Source of the DNA: Bacteroidota bacterium | GTDB taxonomy: Bacteria > Bacteroidota > Bacteroidia > Chitinophagales > Chitinophagaceae | Length of the DNA: 64,000 nt | Assembly (NCBI GenBank): GCA_016868775.1 | Contig: VGFT01000004.1 | Span: 157,375 to 221,374, forward strand | Reading direction: 5' to 3' | Part shown: piece after piece, positions 54,167 to 62,632 of the stretch | Position numbering within the stretch: position 1 is the stretch's first letter | Layout: every line of letters begins with the position of its first letter | Made by a program: the position numbers and the translations under genes | Notes under the pieces: generated by a model | The model's database searches: none | Told to the model about the DNA's origin: nothing | The model's input: only the letters and a program-made list of their open reading frames with translations

Positions 54167-54220
54167 AAATTCATTTTTTAAAATGCCGGGCAGCGTATGC
54201 TTTTGGGCGTTTTTCCGCCA

Positions 54221-55135
54221 CTACCTCGCATGCCCAGTCTCCAGCACGCGTATGGTGGTAGTGAAGTAGCTGTCGTTCTCGGTTGGATCACCCCGGCCGT
54301 CGAGTTCCGTATAAGGTCGGTTGGTGGCGTAGGAATAAGTGCCTCGGTAGTATAGGCGACGCGCTTGTTGGGCTTGGTCGGGAGTAAGGTATTGATCAAA
54401 ATAAACGGGGTTGATATAATAGTTCTGGCTGGCATCATCCAGGTGATCGGTCATAAGCTTACGATACAATACTTCGGCTCCAACGCACATGGAATTATTT
54501 ACATAGAATTTGAAACCTGCACCGCTCATCAGATTGGTTTGGATTAGTTGATAGGGCTTGCTATTGGGATACTCGGCAAATCCTTGTCCCTCTAACCGGA
54601 GTTCATGGGTTTTTACCCAGCGGCCGTCTACATCTTTTACTTCGGGATTGAAATGAAATAGACCAACACCTCCCACTACGTAGGGGCGGATCTTTCCATT
54701 GAATTCAGACGATCTAACAAAAAAAGTGAAGGGGTAAAATTCCAGGGCCGCTTGTACTTCTTGGATGCGGGAGCGAAAATGGAGGTTGCGTTTGTAACGA
54801 AAGCTTTCGGCGCCTCCGGTGTTGGGTGCATCGGTATCGTCGGCGGCTACGCCCCCCAGAGTGGCCGTCACGCGAAGGCTGAACCATTCGGAGGGATGCA
54901 CGGAAAGGTAGGCGCTGGTACTGACCTTGGCACGCTGTACGTTTAGGTCCTTCAGGAAAGTACGACCGATGCCAACGGTTCCGCCAAGATCCGTTAAAGT
55001 AAACATGGGGCCAACGCCATAACCGATCTCGATCTTGCTGTTGTCCCCATGGTATTGTGCTCGAATGGGAATGATTGCGACGAGCAATCCCAAAACAAGG
55101 CTAAACAGCCGTTCCCATTTGTTTTGGTATTTCAT
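54221..55135 (-). CDS. DUF6089 family outer-membrane beta-barrel protein
   Basis: The 304-residue product has a signal peptide (LFSLVLGLLVAIIPIRA) and then strand-rich sequence. EIGYGVGPMFTLTDLGGTVG, followed by the conserved FLKDLNVQRAKVSTSAYL and NLHFRSRIQEVQAALEFYP, is the pattern of the Bacteroidota DUF6089 family, predicted 8-stranded barrels of unknown function. The C-terminus ends without the T9SS sorting domain. ATG at 55135 begins the signal peptide; the frame is open to 55210. A TAGTTTTG box lies 42 bases upstream. Confidence 0.82.
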   Translation of the reverse strand: MKYQNKWERLFSLVLGLLVAIIPIRAQYHGDNSKIEIGYGVGPMFTLTDLGGTVGIGRTFLKDLNVQRAKVSTSAYLSVHPSEWFSLRVTATLGGVAADDTDAPNTGGAESFRYKRNLHFRSRIQEVQAALEFYPFTFFVRSSEFNGKIRPYVVGGVGLFHFNPEVKDVDGRWVKTHELRLEGQGFAEYPNSKPYQLIQTNLMSGAGFKFYVNNSMCVGAEVLYRKLMTDHLDDASQNYYINPVYFDQYLTPDQAQQARRLYYRGTYSYATNRPYTELDGRGDPTENDSYFTTTIRVLETGHAR

Positions 55136-55177
55136 TGGATTGGATTGGTTTTGTTTTTCCGGTATTGGGTGATTGCC

Positions 55178-55185
55178 CAAAACTA
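55178..55185 (-). promoter_or_regulatory. TAnnTTTG -7 box before the DUF6089 gene
   Basis: The minus strand reads TAGTTTTG, giving a leader of about 40 bases, longer than for most boxes in this window. No TTG at -33. Confidence 0.4.
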
Positions 55186-55278
55186 GATTCGGGGATATCG
55201 CCCACCGCATTTTCGAGGGTGAAACCTCAAAAAATCAATGCAAAAAAGCGGATGTACGTAGGAGATTTACGAAGAGGT

Positions 55279-55719
55279 CTATCGTAAAACCATATGAATA
55301 TGCGGGATGCCGTCTTCCAAATACGGTTCACCTACGATCTCAAAACCCAGCGATTGGTAGAACGATTCCAGGTATCGTTGGGCGCCGATCTGAATTGGAC
55401 CGCTGCCAAAAAGGGTGCGGCATTGCTCAATGCTTTTGAGCATGAGCGTTCTTCCAATTCCTTGGCCACGTGTAGAGGGGGCGGTAACGACTCGTCCGAT
55501 TGAACATTCGTCAAATGCCAAACCGGGTGGGAGCAAACGGGTGTAGGCAACCAATTCTTCATTTTGCCATCCCATCAAATGCCAAGATTCCTTGTCTTTA
55601 TCATCCAAATCGGGGTAGGCGCAGTTTTGTTCCACCACAAAAACCCGGCTGCGCAATTGCAGGAGGGCATAAAGCTCCGTATTCGATAGGTCGGAAAATT
55701 TTTTTAGAGTCCACTGCAT
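55279..55719 (-). CDS. elaA: ElaA-like GNAT family N-acetyltransferase
   Basis: This 146-residue protein matches the ElaA group of GNAT acetyltransferases: LYALLQLRSRVFVVEQNCAYPDLDD at residues 16-40, GRVVTAPSTRGQGIGRTLM for acetyl-CoA binding, and YLESFYQSLGFEIVGEPYLEDGIPHIHM at the end. Its natural acceptor is unknown. It starts 2 bases after the rarA stop, so the two genes form an operon. Confidence 0.9.
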   Translation of the reverse strand: MQWTLKKFSDLSNTELYALLQLRSRVFVVEQNCAYPDLDDKDKESWHLMGWQNEELVAYTRLLPPGLAFDECSIGRVVTAPSTRGQGIGRTLMLKSIEQCRTLFGSGPIQIGAQRYLESFYQSLGFEIVGEPYLEDGIPHIHMVLR

Positions 55720-55721
55720 GT

Positions 55722-56984
55722 TCAGTAATTGTATTTATCGCGCCACCGGTTTTTCAGCCATTGCCTGATTTCTTCCTCACGACGATTTTTCCCCGGATCG
55801 TAGAAGCGGGTTCCTTGCAGGGCATCGGGTAAAAATTCTTGTTCGATAAAATTACCGGGGAAGCTGTGTGCATATTGGTAATCTTTCCCATAACCTTCTT
55901 TTTTCATCAGATGGGTAGGGGCATTTCGAAGGTGCAGCGGAACGGCTTGATCGCCGGTATTTCGAACGGTATTCAGCGCTTCGTCGATGGCCAGGTAAGC
56001 GGCATTGCTCTTGGGTGAGCTGGCCAGGTAAACGGCACACTGGCCAAGTATGATCCGCGCCTCCGGATAACCAATTTTTTCAGCGGCCTCGAAGGAATTA
56101 TTGGCTAGGATCAGGGCGGTGGGATTGGCATTGCCGATATCCTCGCTGGCCAGTATGATCATTCGCCGGGCGATGAAGGAAATGGACTCACCTCCTTCGA
56201 TCATTCGGGCTAGCCAGTAAACCGCCGCATTGGGATCGCTTCCCCGGATGGATTTGATGAATGCAGAGATGATGTCGTAGTGTTGTTCTCCGCTTTTGTC
56301 GTACCGGGCAATGTATTGCTTGGCGGTGTCCATCACCAGCTGGTTGGTCAATGCACCCTCTTTTGCAATTTGCTCGAGACAGAGCTCAAAAAGATTTAGA
56401 AGTTTTCGGGCATCGCCGCCGGAGAGTTGCAGCAGGGCTTCATCTTCCAATAAGGAAATGTTTTTCGATGCCACCCATTCGTCTTTCTCTTGTGCCGTCT
56501 GTAAAAGTTTTTTAAGGGATTCGGGTTCCAGGGATTTCAAAGTATAGACCTGGCAGCGGCTCAACAAGGCGGCATTGACTTCAAAGGATGGATTCTCGGT
56601 GGTGGCACCAATGAGGGTGATCCATCCGCGCTCCACTGCACCGAGCAGGGCATCTTGTTGCGATTTATTGAATCGATGTATTTCGTCGATGAATAAGATG
56701 GTGCCTGCTTGACCCTTGGAGCGGTCGATCACTTCCCGAATATCTTTAACGCCCGCCGAGATGGCGCTGAGGGTATAGAAGGGGCGTTGGAGCGAGTGAC
56801 TCAGGGTACTTGCCAATGTAGTTTTTCCGGTGCCGGGCGGTCCCCATAGAATCATTGAGGGTATCCTTTTTGATTCCAGGCTGATGCGTAGCAGTTTTCC
56901 CGGGCCCGTGAGGTGTTCTTGTCCCACAATATCATCCAAAGATTGTGGTCGCATGCGTTCGGCCAGGGGTACCTGATGGTTCAT
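55722..56984 (-). CDS. rarA: Replication-associated recombination protein RarA (MgsA/WRNIP1 family)
   Basis: RarA is an AAA+ ATPase that acts at stalled replication forks. Walker A GPPGTGKTT is at about residues 48-56, Walker B ILFIDEIHRFNKSQQDALLG follows, then sensor 1 (GATTENPSFEVN) and the RarA-specific C-terminal clamp-loader-like region with ISAFIKSIRGSDPNAAVYWLARM. The 420 residues are normal. ATG at 56984 (MNHQVPLAER) is preferred to TTG at 56993. elaA follows in the same operon. A near-consensus TAACTTGG lies upstream on the minus strand. Confidence 0.95.
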   Translation of the reverse strand: MNHQVPLAERMRPQSLDDIVGQEHLTGPGKLLRISLESKRIPSMILWGPPGTGKTTLASTLSHSLQRPFYTLSAISAGVKDIREVIDRSKGQAGTILFIDEIHRFNKSQQDALLGAVERGWITLIGATTENPSFEVNAALLSRCQVYTLKSLEPESLKKLLQTAQEKDEWVASKNISLLEDEALLQLSGGDARKLLNLFELCLEQIAKEGALTNQLVMDTAKQYIARYDKSGEQHYDIISAFIKSIRGSDPNAAVYWLARMIEGGESISFIARRMIILASEDIGNANPTALILANNSFEAAEKIGYPEARIILGQCAVYLASSPKSNAAYLAIDEALNTVRNTGDQAVPLHLRNAPTHLMKKEGYGKDYQYAHSFPGNFIEQEFLPDALQGTRFYDPGKNRREEEIRQWLKNRWRDKYNY

Positions 56985-57422
56985 GAAGGCCAAGTTAGGA
57001 AGAAGTCTGCCAGCTTCATTGCGAACAGATCTTGGATCATCGCGTCAGGCTCCAATTGTTGGAGGTGGGGCATAGACTTACAACTAGGGGTCTTGGGAGG
57101 AAACCCAGTTGGTGACGGCCGGATATTCACTGGCTTTTAAATTTTTAAACCACCGTTTATCAGAGGGGCATGCGATTTATTGTGTCCTTGTACTGAATCC
57201 ACGATCAGATGCGCCAGTGTGTCTTATAGTTTTTTTCTTGTCGAGCTACGCCCACTCCGGGCACGGACTGTGGATCTTGAGAAAGGGAGCTGCTGTGACA
57301 GCAGTCGTTTAAGGCTTTCAGGTTCATTCCTTTGTTCAGAAATTAGTTGTAAAGGTGGGCCAGCTCATTATCCCGAGTGTCCTTCATACCTTATCTACTT
57401 GGTGGTGCCTTGAGATCGTGAA
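56985..57422. other. Intergenic region between rarA and the nitroreductase gene
   Basis: The 438 bases hold no recognisable gene. Open frames of 60-77 codons at 57109-57312 and 57180-57413 have no clear start context or family resemblance. A palindrome CTGCTGTGACAGCAG lies at 57290-57304. The base composition and lack of constraint suggest decayed sequence. Confidence 0.4.
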
Positions 57423-58148
57423 CTACCGGGTAAATACCACTTCTTCGTAGGGAACCCGTTTGCGCTCGCCCCAGGTGCCTTCGGGGGTGCCCATGCCCAC
57501 GCCAATGATCATATTGATCTCGGCGCCCAGCGGCAAGCCCAATGCTTTGCGTACCCGAACCCGGTCGAAACCTTCCATCGGGCAGCTATCGAATCCTTCT
57601 GCGGCAATGGAGAGCATAAAGGTTTGTGCGGCCAGGGCGCAGGATTTGTGTACCATGATGCGTTGATCGGCCGTACCGCTGGCCCGGTAAAAAGGTTTTT
57701 TGAGCGACAGAAAAAAGCTGATGCATCTGCGAAGCAGGGTGGCAATCCCAAGCCAGTCCTTTCGGTAGATCAGGGGCATTAGTTTTTTATAGTAATCCAG
57801 TCCTCTTTTTTCCAAACTATTGGGCGTACGATCGCCAATGGCTTCTTTGATTTGGCGGTAATTCCAATTGGCTCTTTTTTTCCATAGGTCTTGCCGGGTT
57901 ACAAACACCACCAAATGTTTGGCGGTGCAGGCGGCACCTTGCCTGAGACAATATTCCGTAATCATTGATTTTAGTTCCGGCGATTGGATCCAGTAAAATT
58001 CCCACAATTGCATGTTGCTGCTGTTGGGAGAGAGAATGGATCTTTTCAAGCTGCGTTCAATTACTGGATCGGGAACGGAAACGGCAGGGTCAAAATTTCG
58101 GTTGGATCGGCGGCGGTCTACGATCTGGTCAAAAGCTTCTTTGTGCAT
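57423..58148 (-). CDS. Nitroreductase family protein
   Basis: The 241-residue protein is an FMN-dependent nitroreductase-like enzyme. VDRRRSNRNFDP at residues 10-21 binds FMN phosphate, SPNSSNMQLWEFYWI is the second flavin contact, and the C-terminal PMEGFDRVRVRKALGLP and GVGMGTPEGTWGERKRVP are typical. Between them lies an insertion of about 40 residues that is longer than in NfsB-type enzymes. Substrate is unknown. It is transcribed away from tRNA-Glu. Confidence 0.88.
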   Translation of the reverse strand: MHKEAFDQIVDRRRSNRNFDPAVSVPDPVIERSLKRSILSPNSSNMQLWEFYWIQSPELKSMITEYCLRQGAACTAKHLVVFVTRQDLWKKRANWNYRQIKEAIGDRTPNSLEKRGLDYYKKLMPLIYRKDWLGIATLLRRCISFFLSLKKPFYRASGTADQRIMVHKSCALAAQTFMLSIAAEGFDSCPMEGFDRVRVRKALGLPLGAEINMIIGVGMGTPEGTWGERKRVPYEEVVFTR

Positions 58149-58193
58149 GGTGCTTGTAATACAAGATCCGAGTCAGAAGGTTCGCTAAAAACA

Positions 58194-58225
58194 TTTGGAC
58201 TAAAAATTCATCGGGCCTATCTTTG
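58194..58225 (+). promoter_or_regulatory. Full Bacteroidota promoter of tRNA-Glu
   Basis: TTTG at 58194-58197, a 20-base spacer and TATCTTTG at 58218-58225 match both the -33 and -7 elements of the Bacteroidota sigma-ABfr consensus. The tRNA starts 12 bases later. Confidence 0.85.
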
Positions 58226-58236
58226 CACCCCCTTAC

Positions 58237-58308
58237 GGCCCGTTCGTCTAAGGGCTAGGACACCACCCTTTCACGGTGGTGATACGGGTTCGAATCCCGT
58301 ACGGGCTA
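58237..58308 (+). tRNA. tRNA-Glu (TTC)
   Basis: The acceptor stem GGCCCGT pairs with ACGGGCT (first pair G-T). The anticodon stem-loop CCACC-CTTTCAC-GGTGG gives anticodon TTC. The T arm is CGGGTTCGAATCCCG. The discriminator base is A; CCA is not encoded. Confidence 0.96.
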
Positions 58309-58311
58309 CTG

Positions 58312-58339
58312 AAAAATCCCACCTGCCGGTGGGATTTTT
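58312..58339 (+). terminator. Intrinsic terminator after tRNA-Glu
   Basis: A 12-base stem, AAAAATCCCACC and GGTGGGATTTTT, with the tetraloop TGCC. The last T run is part of the stem. It lies 3 bases after the tRNA. Confidence 0.9.
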
Positions 58340-58390
58340 AGTTTGAGTAGTTTGGGAGTTTGGGTAGTTTGGGAGTTTGAGTAGTTTGGG
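58340..58390 (+). repeat. Three tandem copies of a 17-base repeat
   Basis: AGTTTGAGTAGTTTGGG occurs three times in direct succession (58340-58356, 58357-58373, 58374-58390); only the middle copy differs, with one A to G change. Each unit contains TAGTTTGGG, and a related inverted repeat lies at 63403-63450. It separates the tRNA-Glu terminator from the gapA promoter region. Confidence 0.9.
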
Positions 58391-58413
58391 GAGTTGATCG
58401 TTTATCTTTTCCG

Positions 58414-58421
58414 TAATTTTG
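58414..58421 (+). promoter_or_regulatory. TAnnTTTG -7 box before gapA
   Basis: TAATTTTG ends 19 bases before the gapA ATG. A TTG at 58394-58396 is 17 bases upstream, slightly closer than the usual 19-21. Confidence 0.6.
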
Positions 58422-58440
58422 CCCCGCAAAAATAATCAAT

Positions 58441-59451
58441 ATGTCTACCATTAAAGTTGCCATTAACGGGTTCGGGCGGATCGGCCGATTGGCCTATCGT
58501 CAGATATACAACATGCCGGGTATAGACGTCGTGGCCATAAACGACCTGACCAGTCCAGCCGTACTGGCGCACCTGCTTAAATACGACAGTGCGCAAGGGC
58601 GTTTCGATGCTGAGGTGAAGGCAACGGAAGATTCCATTGTGGTCAATGGCGACGCACTGAAGATCTATGCACAAAAAGATCCGGCGCAAATTCCCTGGAG
58701 ATCGCACGAGGTGGATGTAGTATTGGAGTGTACGGGTTTTTTCACCGACAAGGACAAAGCATCGGCGCACCTGAAAGCCGGCGCCAAGCGCGTGGTCATT
58801 TCCGCTCCGGCTACCGGCGACCTCAAGACCGTAGTATTCAATGTGAATCATCAGATCCTCGATGGCAGTGAAACGATCATCTCCTGCGCTTCTTGCACCA
58901 CGAATTGTTTGGCCCCCATGGCCAAGGTATTGAACGATCAATATGGCATTCAAACGGGCATCATGACCACCATTCACGCCTACACCAACGATCAAAATAC
59001 CCTGGATGCCCCGCATCCCAAAGGCGATCTTCGTCGCGCCCGCGCCGCTGCCGCCAATATTGTTCCCAACTCCACCGGTGCTGCCAAAGCGATCGGCTTG
59101 GTTTTGCCGGAATTAAAAGGAAGACTGGATGGCAGTGCGCAGCGGGTACCCACCATTACCGGATCGTTGACCGAACTCACCTGCATCTTAGGTAAAAAAG
59201 TTACAGCAGAAGAAGTGAATGCTGCCATGAAGGCCGCTTCCAATGAATCGTTCGGGTATACCGAAGAAGAACTGGTCAGCACCGACATCATTGGCATCCA
59301 TTTCGGATCGCTGTTCGATGCGACGCAAACCAAAGTGATCACGGCTGGGGAGGCGCAGCTCGTCAAGACCGTCAGCTGGTACGACAACGAGATGAGTTAT
59401 GTGAGCCAGCTGGTGCGCACCGTCAACTACTTCGCCAAACTGATCAGCTAA
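58441..59451 (+). CDS. gapA: Glyceraldehyde-3-phosphate dehydrogenase, type I
   Basis: This NAD-dependent glycolytic enzyme converts glyceraldehyde 3-phosphate to 1,3-bisphosphoglycerate. The Rossmann loop [15 protein letters not shown] is at residues 8-22, the catalytic Cys152 is in [15 protein letters not shown] and the catalytic histidine in [11 protein letters not shown]. The 336 residues are normal. pgk, the next glycolytic step, follows after a terminator-containing gap of 61 bases, which probably allows partial readthrough. Confidence 0.97.
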   Translation: MSTIKVAINGFGRIGRLAYRQIYNMPGIDVVAINDLTSPAVLAHLLKYDSAQGRFDAEVKATEDSIVVNGDALKIYAQKDPAQIPWRSHEVDVVLECTGFFTDKDKASAHLKAGAKRVVISAPATGDLKTVVFNVNHQILDGSETIISCASCTTNCLAPMAKVLNDQYGIQTGIMTTIHAYTNDQNTLDAPHPKGDLRRARAAAANIVPNSTGAAKAIGLVLPELKGRLDGSAQRVPTITGSLTELTCILGKKVTAEEVNAAMKAASNESFGYTEEELVSTDIIGIHFGSLFDATQTKVITAGEAQLVKTVSWYDNEMSYVSQLVRTVNYFAKLIS

Positions 59452-59467
59452 ACCAATACGATCTTTC

Positions 59468-59493
59468 GCCCGACCTTGGTCGGGCTTTTTTTT
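59468..59493 (+). terminator. Intrinsic terminator between gapA and pgk
   Basis: GCCCGA pairs with TCGGGC across CCTTGG, followed by eight T. It is 17 bases after the gapA stop and 20 bases before pgk, so it may reduce rather than abolish transcription of pgk. Confidence 0.88.
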
Positions 59494-59512
59494 AGCTCTT
59501 ATCCCCTTTGCC

Positions 59513-60706
59513 ATGAGTCGTTTTGAACAACATAATTTTCGAGGGCAGAAGGCCCTGATTCGGGTAGACTTCAATGTACCGTTGGATGCCAATAATCAGA
59601 TCACAGACGACACGCGAATGCGGGCGGCTTTACCCACTATCCAAAAGATTCTGTCGGATGGCGGAGCCGTGATCTTGATGAGTCACCTCGGTCGACCCAA
59701 AGATGGTCCCACCCCCAAATTCTCTCTTCAACATTTGGTGGCCCAGTTGAGTCAGCTGATCGGCCAGCCAGTACAATTTGCCGATGATTGTATCGGTGCC
59801 TCAGCACAGCAAGCGGCCGCCACGCTTCAACCGGGAAAGTTATTGTTGTTGGAAAATCTTCGTTTTTATAAAGAGGAAGAAAAAGGAGATCCCGGATTTG
59901 CAGAGAAATTATCTGCTCTAGGGGATGTGTGGGTAAACGATGCCTTTGGTACTGCCCACCGCGCTCATGCCTCCACGGCCGTGATCGCTTCTTATTTTCC
60001 GAAAGAGAATCGCTTTTTTGGATTGTTGATGGAAGCGGAAGTGAACAGTGCGGAACGGGTCTTGCATCGGGCAGAAAAACCTTTCACCGCCATCATTGGG
60101 GGCGCGAAGGTGAGCGATAAAATTCTGATTATCGAGAACCTGTTGGATCGGGCTACGGATATCATCATCGGGGGCGGTATGGCCTATACTTTTTGGAAGG
60201 CACAAGACAAGAAGATCGGGAATTCCTTATGTGAAGAAGACCGCTTAAACTTGGCATTAGACATCCTTCAAAAGGCGGAGCAAAAAGGGGTGAAGATCCA
60301 TTTGCCGGTGGATAGCAAGCTTGCCGACAAATTCGCTGCTGATGCCAACACAAAAAATGGAGATAGTGGTGCGATTGAACCGGGTTGGATGGGTTTAGAT
60401 ATTGGTGTCAAGGCCCGGGCGGATTTTCGGGAGGTTATTTTAAGAAGTAAGACGATTCTTTGGAATGGTCCGATGGGTGTATTTGAAATGGCAACCTTCC
60501 AGGCTGGTACCAAGGCCATTGCCGAAGCGGTGGCCGAGGCCACGCAAAATGGTGCTTTTTCGTTGGTGGGTGGGGGCGATTCGGTGGCGGCGGTGAATCA
60601 GTTTGGATTTGCGGAGAAGGTCAGTTACGTATCGACTGGCGGCGGGGCGATGTTGGAGTATTTTGAAGGAAAGGTGTTGCCCGGGATCGCGGCGGTGGGT
60701 GCCTGA
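59513..60706 (+). CDS. pgk: Phosphoglycerate kinase
   Basis: Pgk makes ATP from 1,3-bisphosphoglycerate. RVDFNVPLD near residue 17 and [16 protein letters not shown] near 57 line the substrate cleft. [40 protein letters not shown] and the C-terminal GGGDSVAAV and STGGGAMLE loops for nucleotide are intact. The 397 residues are normal. A sequence TATCCCCTTTG before the ATG resembles a -7 box with a wider gap, but transcription is more likely from gapA. Confidence 0.97.
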   Translation: MSRFEQHNFRGQKALIRVDFNVPLDANNQITDDTRMRAALPTIQKILSDGGAVILMSHLGRPKDGPTPKFSLQHLVAQLSQLIGQPVQFADDCIGASAQQAAATLQPGKLLLLENLRFYKEEEKGDPGFAEKLSALGDVWVNDAFGTAHRAHASTAVIASYFPKENRFFGLLMEAEVNSAERVLHRAEKPFTAIIGGAKVSDKILIIENLLDRATDIIIGGGMAYTFWKAQDKKIGNSLCEEDRLNLALDILQKAEQKGVKIHLPVDSKLADKFAADANTKNGDSGAIEPGWMGLDIGVKARADFREVILRSKTILWNGPMGVFEMATFQAGTKAIAEAVAEATQNGAFSLVGGGDSVAAVNQFGFAEKVSYVSTGGGAMLEYFEGKVLPGIAAVGA

Positions 60707-60740
60707 GCGGTTGTTAATTTTTAGGGGCTGACCGAAATGG

Positions 60741-60772
60741 TTGAGGGGGCATTCCTGATTCGATTAATTTTA
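60741..60772 (+). promoter_or_regulatory. Candidate promoter of the lemA operon
   Basis: TTG at 60741-60743, a 21-base spacer and TAATTTTA at 60765-60772 match the Bacteroidota consensus except for the last base. It lies 19 bases before the lemA ATG. Confidence 0.5.
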
Positions 60773-60791
60773 CGATCTAAATTTTACCAGT

Positions 60792-61373
60792 ATGAATTTT
60801 AAAAACCGTACCGGACTGATTATTGCGGGAGTGTTGGCCTTGTTGTTTTTTTGGGGATGCAACGCGTATAATGGAATTGTCACGGCAGATAAATCCATTC
60901 AAGGCAAATGGGGCGATGTGGAAGTACAGTTCAATCGTAAGGCCAAGATGTATACCGATATTGTAAATGCGATCAAGGGTGCGGCCAAGAATGAGGATAC
61001 GACCTTGATCCGCATCGTGCAGATGCGTTCCCGCATTCCGGATATCAAGCCCGATCCGAATAAGCCGGGTCAGCTGGCAGAAGTGGGACAGCAATATACC
61101 AACCTGGGTCGTTCCATCCTCAACATCAATTTCGAGAACTATCCTACCCTGAAAACGCAGGACATGTTCCGTGATTTGCAGGCTCAAATCGAGGGGACGG
61201 AGAACCGGATCTCTATTGCCATCCGAGACTGGAATAAAGAGATTACCGATTACAATACACGCATCGTTCGGTTCCCCACCAAGATCCTGGCGGCCTTGTT
61301 TGGCTTCAAGGAGAAAGAGAATTACAAAGCACCGAAAGGGTCCAACGACGTGAAAATCGATTTTGGCAGCTGA
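60792..61373 (+). CDS. lemA: LemA family protein
   Basis: This 193-residue protein has an N-terminal hydrophobic segment (TGLIIAGVLALLFFWGC), which can serve as signal anchor or lipoprotein signal, then the LemA helical domain. YNGIVTADKSIQGKWGDVEVQFNRKAKMYTDIVN-type sequence, and a C-terminal FPTKILAALFGFKEKENYKA, are diagnostic. The LemA family is widespread and its function is not settled. It is co-encoded with two TPM-domain genes. Confidence 0.93.
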   Translation: MNFKNRTGLIIAGVLALLFFWGCNAYNGIVTADKSIQGKWGDVEVQFNRKAKMYTDIVNAIKGAAKNEDTTLIRIVQMRSRIPDIKPDPNKPGQLAEVGQQYTNLGRSILNINFENYPTLKTQDMFRDLQAQIEGTENRISIAIRDWNKEITDYNTRIVRFPTKILAALFGFKEKENYKAPKGSNDVKIDFGS

Positions 61374-61375
61374 TC

Positions 61376-61837
61376 GTGTTACCGCAATTATTTGGGAGAT
61401 CTCGCTCTTGGATCGATCCGGCTGTTGCCACTCGGGTTGAGGCTGCAATTCGGTTAGCGGAGCGGCAGACCAGTGGGGAGATCCGGGTATTTACCGAGCG
61501 CAGGTGTTCCTTTGTGGATGCGGTGGATCGGGCTGCGGAGTTGTTTGCGCAGTTGGCCATGCACCAGACTGAGCAACGCAATGCCGTGCTTATTTATTGG
61601 GCGGTGTTGGATCGGCAGGTGGCGGTTTTTGCCGATCAGGAAATTCATGAAAAATTAGGTTCTAACTTTTGGGCGGAGCGGGTGGAGCACATGTTGCCGC
61701 TTTTTCGGTCCGCCGATCCGGCCGCTGCCTTGGAAGATTGTATCCAAGCGGTGGGGGAGGCGTTGCAAAAACATTTTCCGTACGATCAAGGCAGTGACCG
61801 AAATGAGTTGTCGGATAACCTGATGATTGGCCGATGA
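61376..61837 (+). CDS. TPM-domain protein without signal peptide
   Basis: The 153-residue protein is a single TPM domain (TLP18.3/Psb32/MOLO-1 type): AAIRLAERQTSGEIRVFTERR near residues 24-44, NAVLIYWAVLDRQVAVFADQEIHEKL at 68-94. There is no signal peptide, in contrast to the next gene, and no membrane segment. It starts with GTG at 61376, two bases after the lemA stop, and its stop overlaps the ATG of the next TPM gene by 4 bases. Such pairs of TPM genes after lemA are common in Bacteroidota; function unknown. Confidence 0.85.
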   Translation: MLPQLFGRSRSWIDPAVATRVEAAIRLAERQTSGEIRVFTERRCSFVDAVDRAAELFAQLAMHQTEQRNAVLIYWAVLDRQVAVFADQEIHEKLGSNFWAERVEHMLPLFRSADPAAALEDCIQAVGEALQKHFPYDQGSDRNELSDNLMIGR

Positions 61838-62604
61838 GACGCTTGCTCCTCATATCGATTGTTTTCTTGAGGGGGTTCTATGTCTTTGCACAAGTGGAGG
61901 ATTATATTCCTAAACGATCTAATCCGCCTCGGTTGGTCAACGACCTTTCCAAAACTGGTTTTTTGACGGAGTCTCAGCGCGATGCGTTGGAGAAAAAATT
62001 AGTGGCGTTTGACGATTCGACTTCCAATCAAATTGCAGTGGTGGTGGTGGAAAGTTTGGAGGGGTATTCGGCCAATGAATTTGCCACGGCGTTGGGAAGG
62101 GCTTGGGGGGTAGGCGGAAAGGAGAAGAATAACGGGATCGTGGTGTTGATCTCTACCGGTGGAGGGGATGGGCAGCGCGATGCGTACATCGCCACGGGCT
62201 ATGGTTTGGAGGGGGCGGTTCCGGATGCAACGGCTCGGGCGATTACGGATATAGAATTGATCGCCCATTTGAAAAAAGGGGAGCCGTACCGAGCGTTGGA
62301 TCGAACCACGGATGCGTTGATGAAGGCGGCCGCGTGGGAATATGTGATTCCCCGGAAATACAAGCGGCAGCGTGAGGTGGGTTCTTGGTTGGGGTGGGCG
62401 ACAATAGTATTTATTTTCTTGTTGATGGTGTTGGGCAGACGAGGGGGTGGGGGCCGGGGTGGGGGAATGATGTGGGGTGGTCCGGTTACCTGGGGCGGTG
62501 GCGGTTGGTCGAGTGGTGGTGGCTGGTCGGGCGGCAGCGGCGGTGGATTTGGGGGCTTTGGCGGAGGAAGTTTTGGGGGCGGAGGGGCTGGTGGCAAGTG
62601 GTAG
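61834..62604 (+). CDS. Exported TPM-domain protein with membrane anchor and Gly-rich tail
   Basis: The 256-residue product has a signal peptide (LLLISIVFLRGFYVFAQ), a TPM domain (about 30-165; SNQIAVVVVESLEGYS, NNGIVVLISTGG, IATGYGLEGAVPDA), one membrane segment (WATIVFIFLLMVLG) and a C-terminal tail of about 50 residues composed mainly of Gly, Ser and Trp. The layout is that of YgcG-like proteins. The domain would sit in the periplasm and the tail in the cytoplasm. It ends 28 bases before truA. Confidence 0.9.
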   Translation: MRRLLLISIVFLRGFYVFAQVEDYIPKRSNPPRLVNDLSKTGFLTESQRDALEKKLVAFDDSTSNQIAVVVVESLEGYSANEFATALGRAWGVGGKEKNNGIVVLISTGGGDGQRDAYIATGYGLEGAVPDATARAITDIELIAHLKKGEPYRALDRTTDALMKAAAWEYVIPRKYKRQREVGSWLGWATIVFIFLLMVLGRRGGGGRGGGMMWGGPVTWGGGGWSSGGGWSGGSGGGFGGFGGGSFGGGGAGGKW

Positions 62605-62619
62605 CCTGTGTTGAACGGT

Positions 62620-62627
62620 TACCTTTG
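62620..62627 (+). promoter_or_regulatory. TAnnTTTG -7 box before truA
   Basis: TACCTTTG ends 5 bases before the truA ATG. A transcript from it would be nearly leaderless. No TTG at -33. Confidence 0.45.
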
Positions 62628-62632
62628 CGAGC

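Noticed and set aside
57290..57304. CTGCTGTGACAGCAG palindrome as a terminator or operator
   Set aside because: It has a one-base centre that cannot form a stable loop, no following T run, and is not near a gene start.
58340..58390. CRISPR array
   Set aside because: The 17-base units are directly adjacent without spacers, only three copies exist, and no cas gene is in the window.
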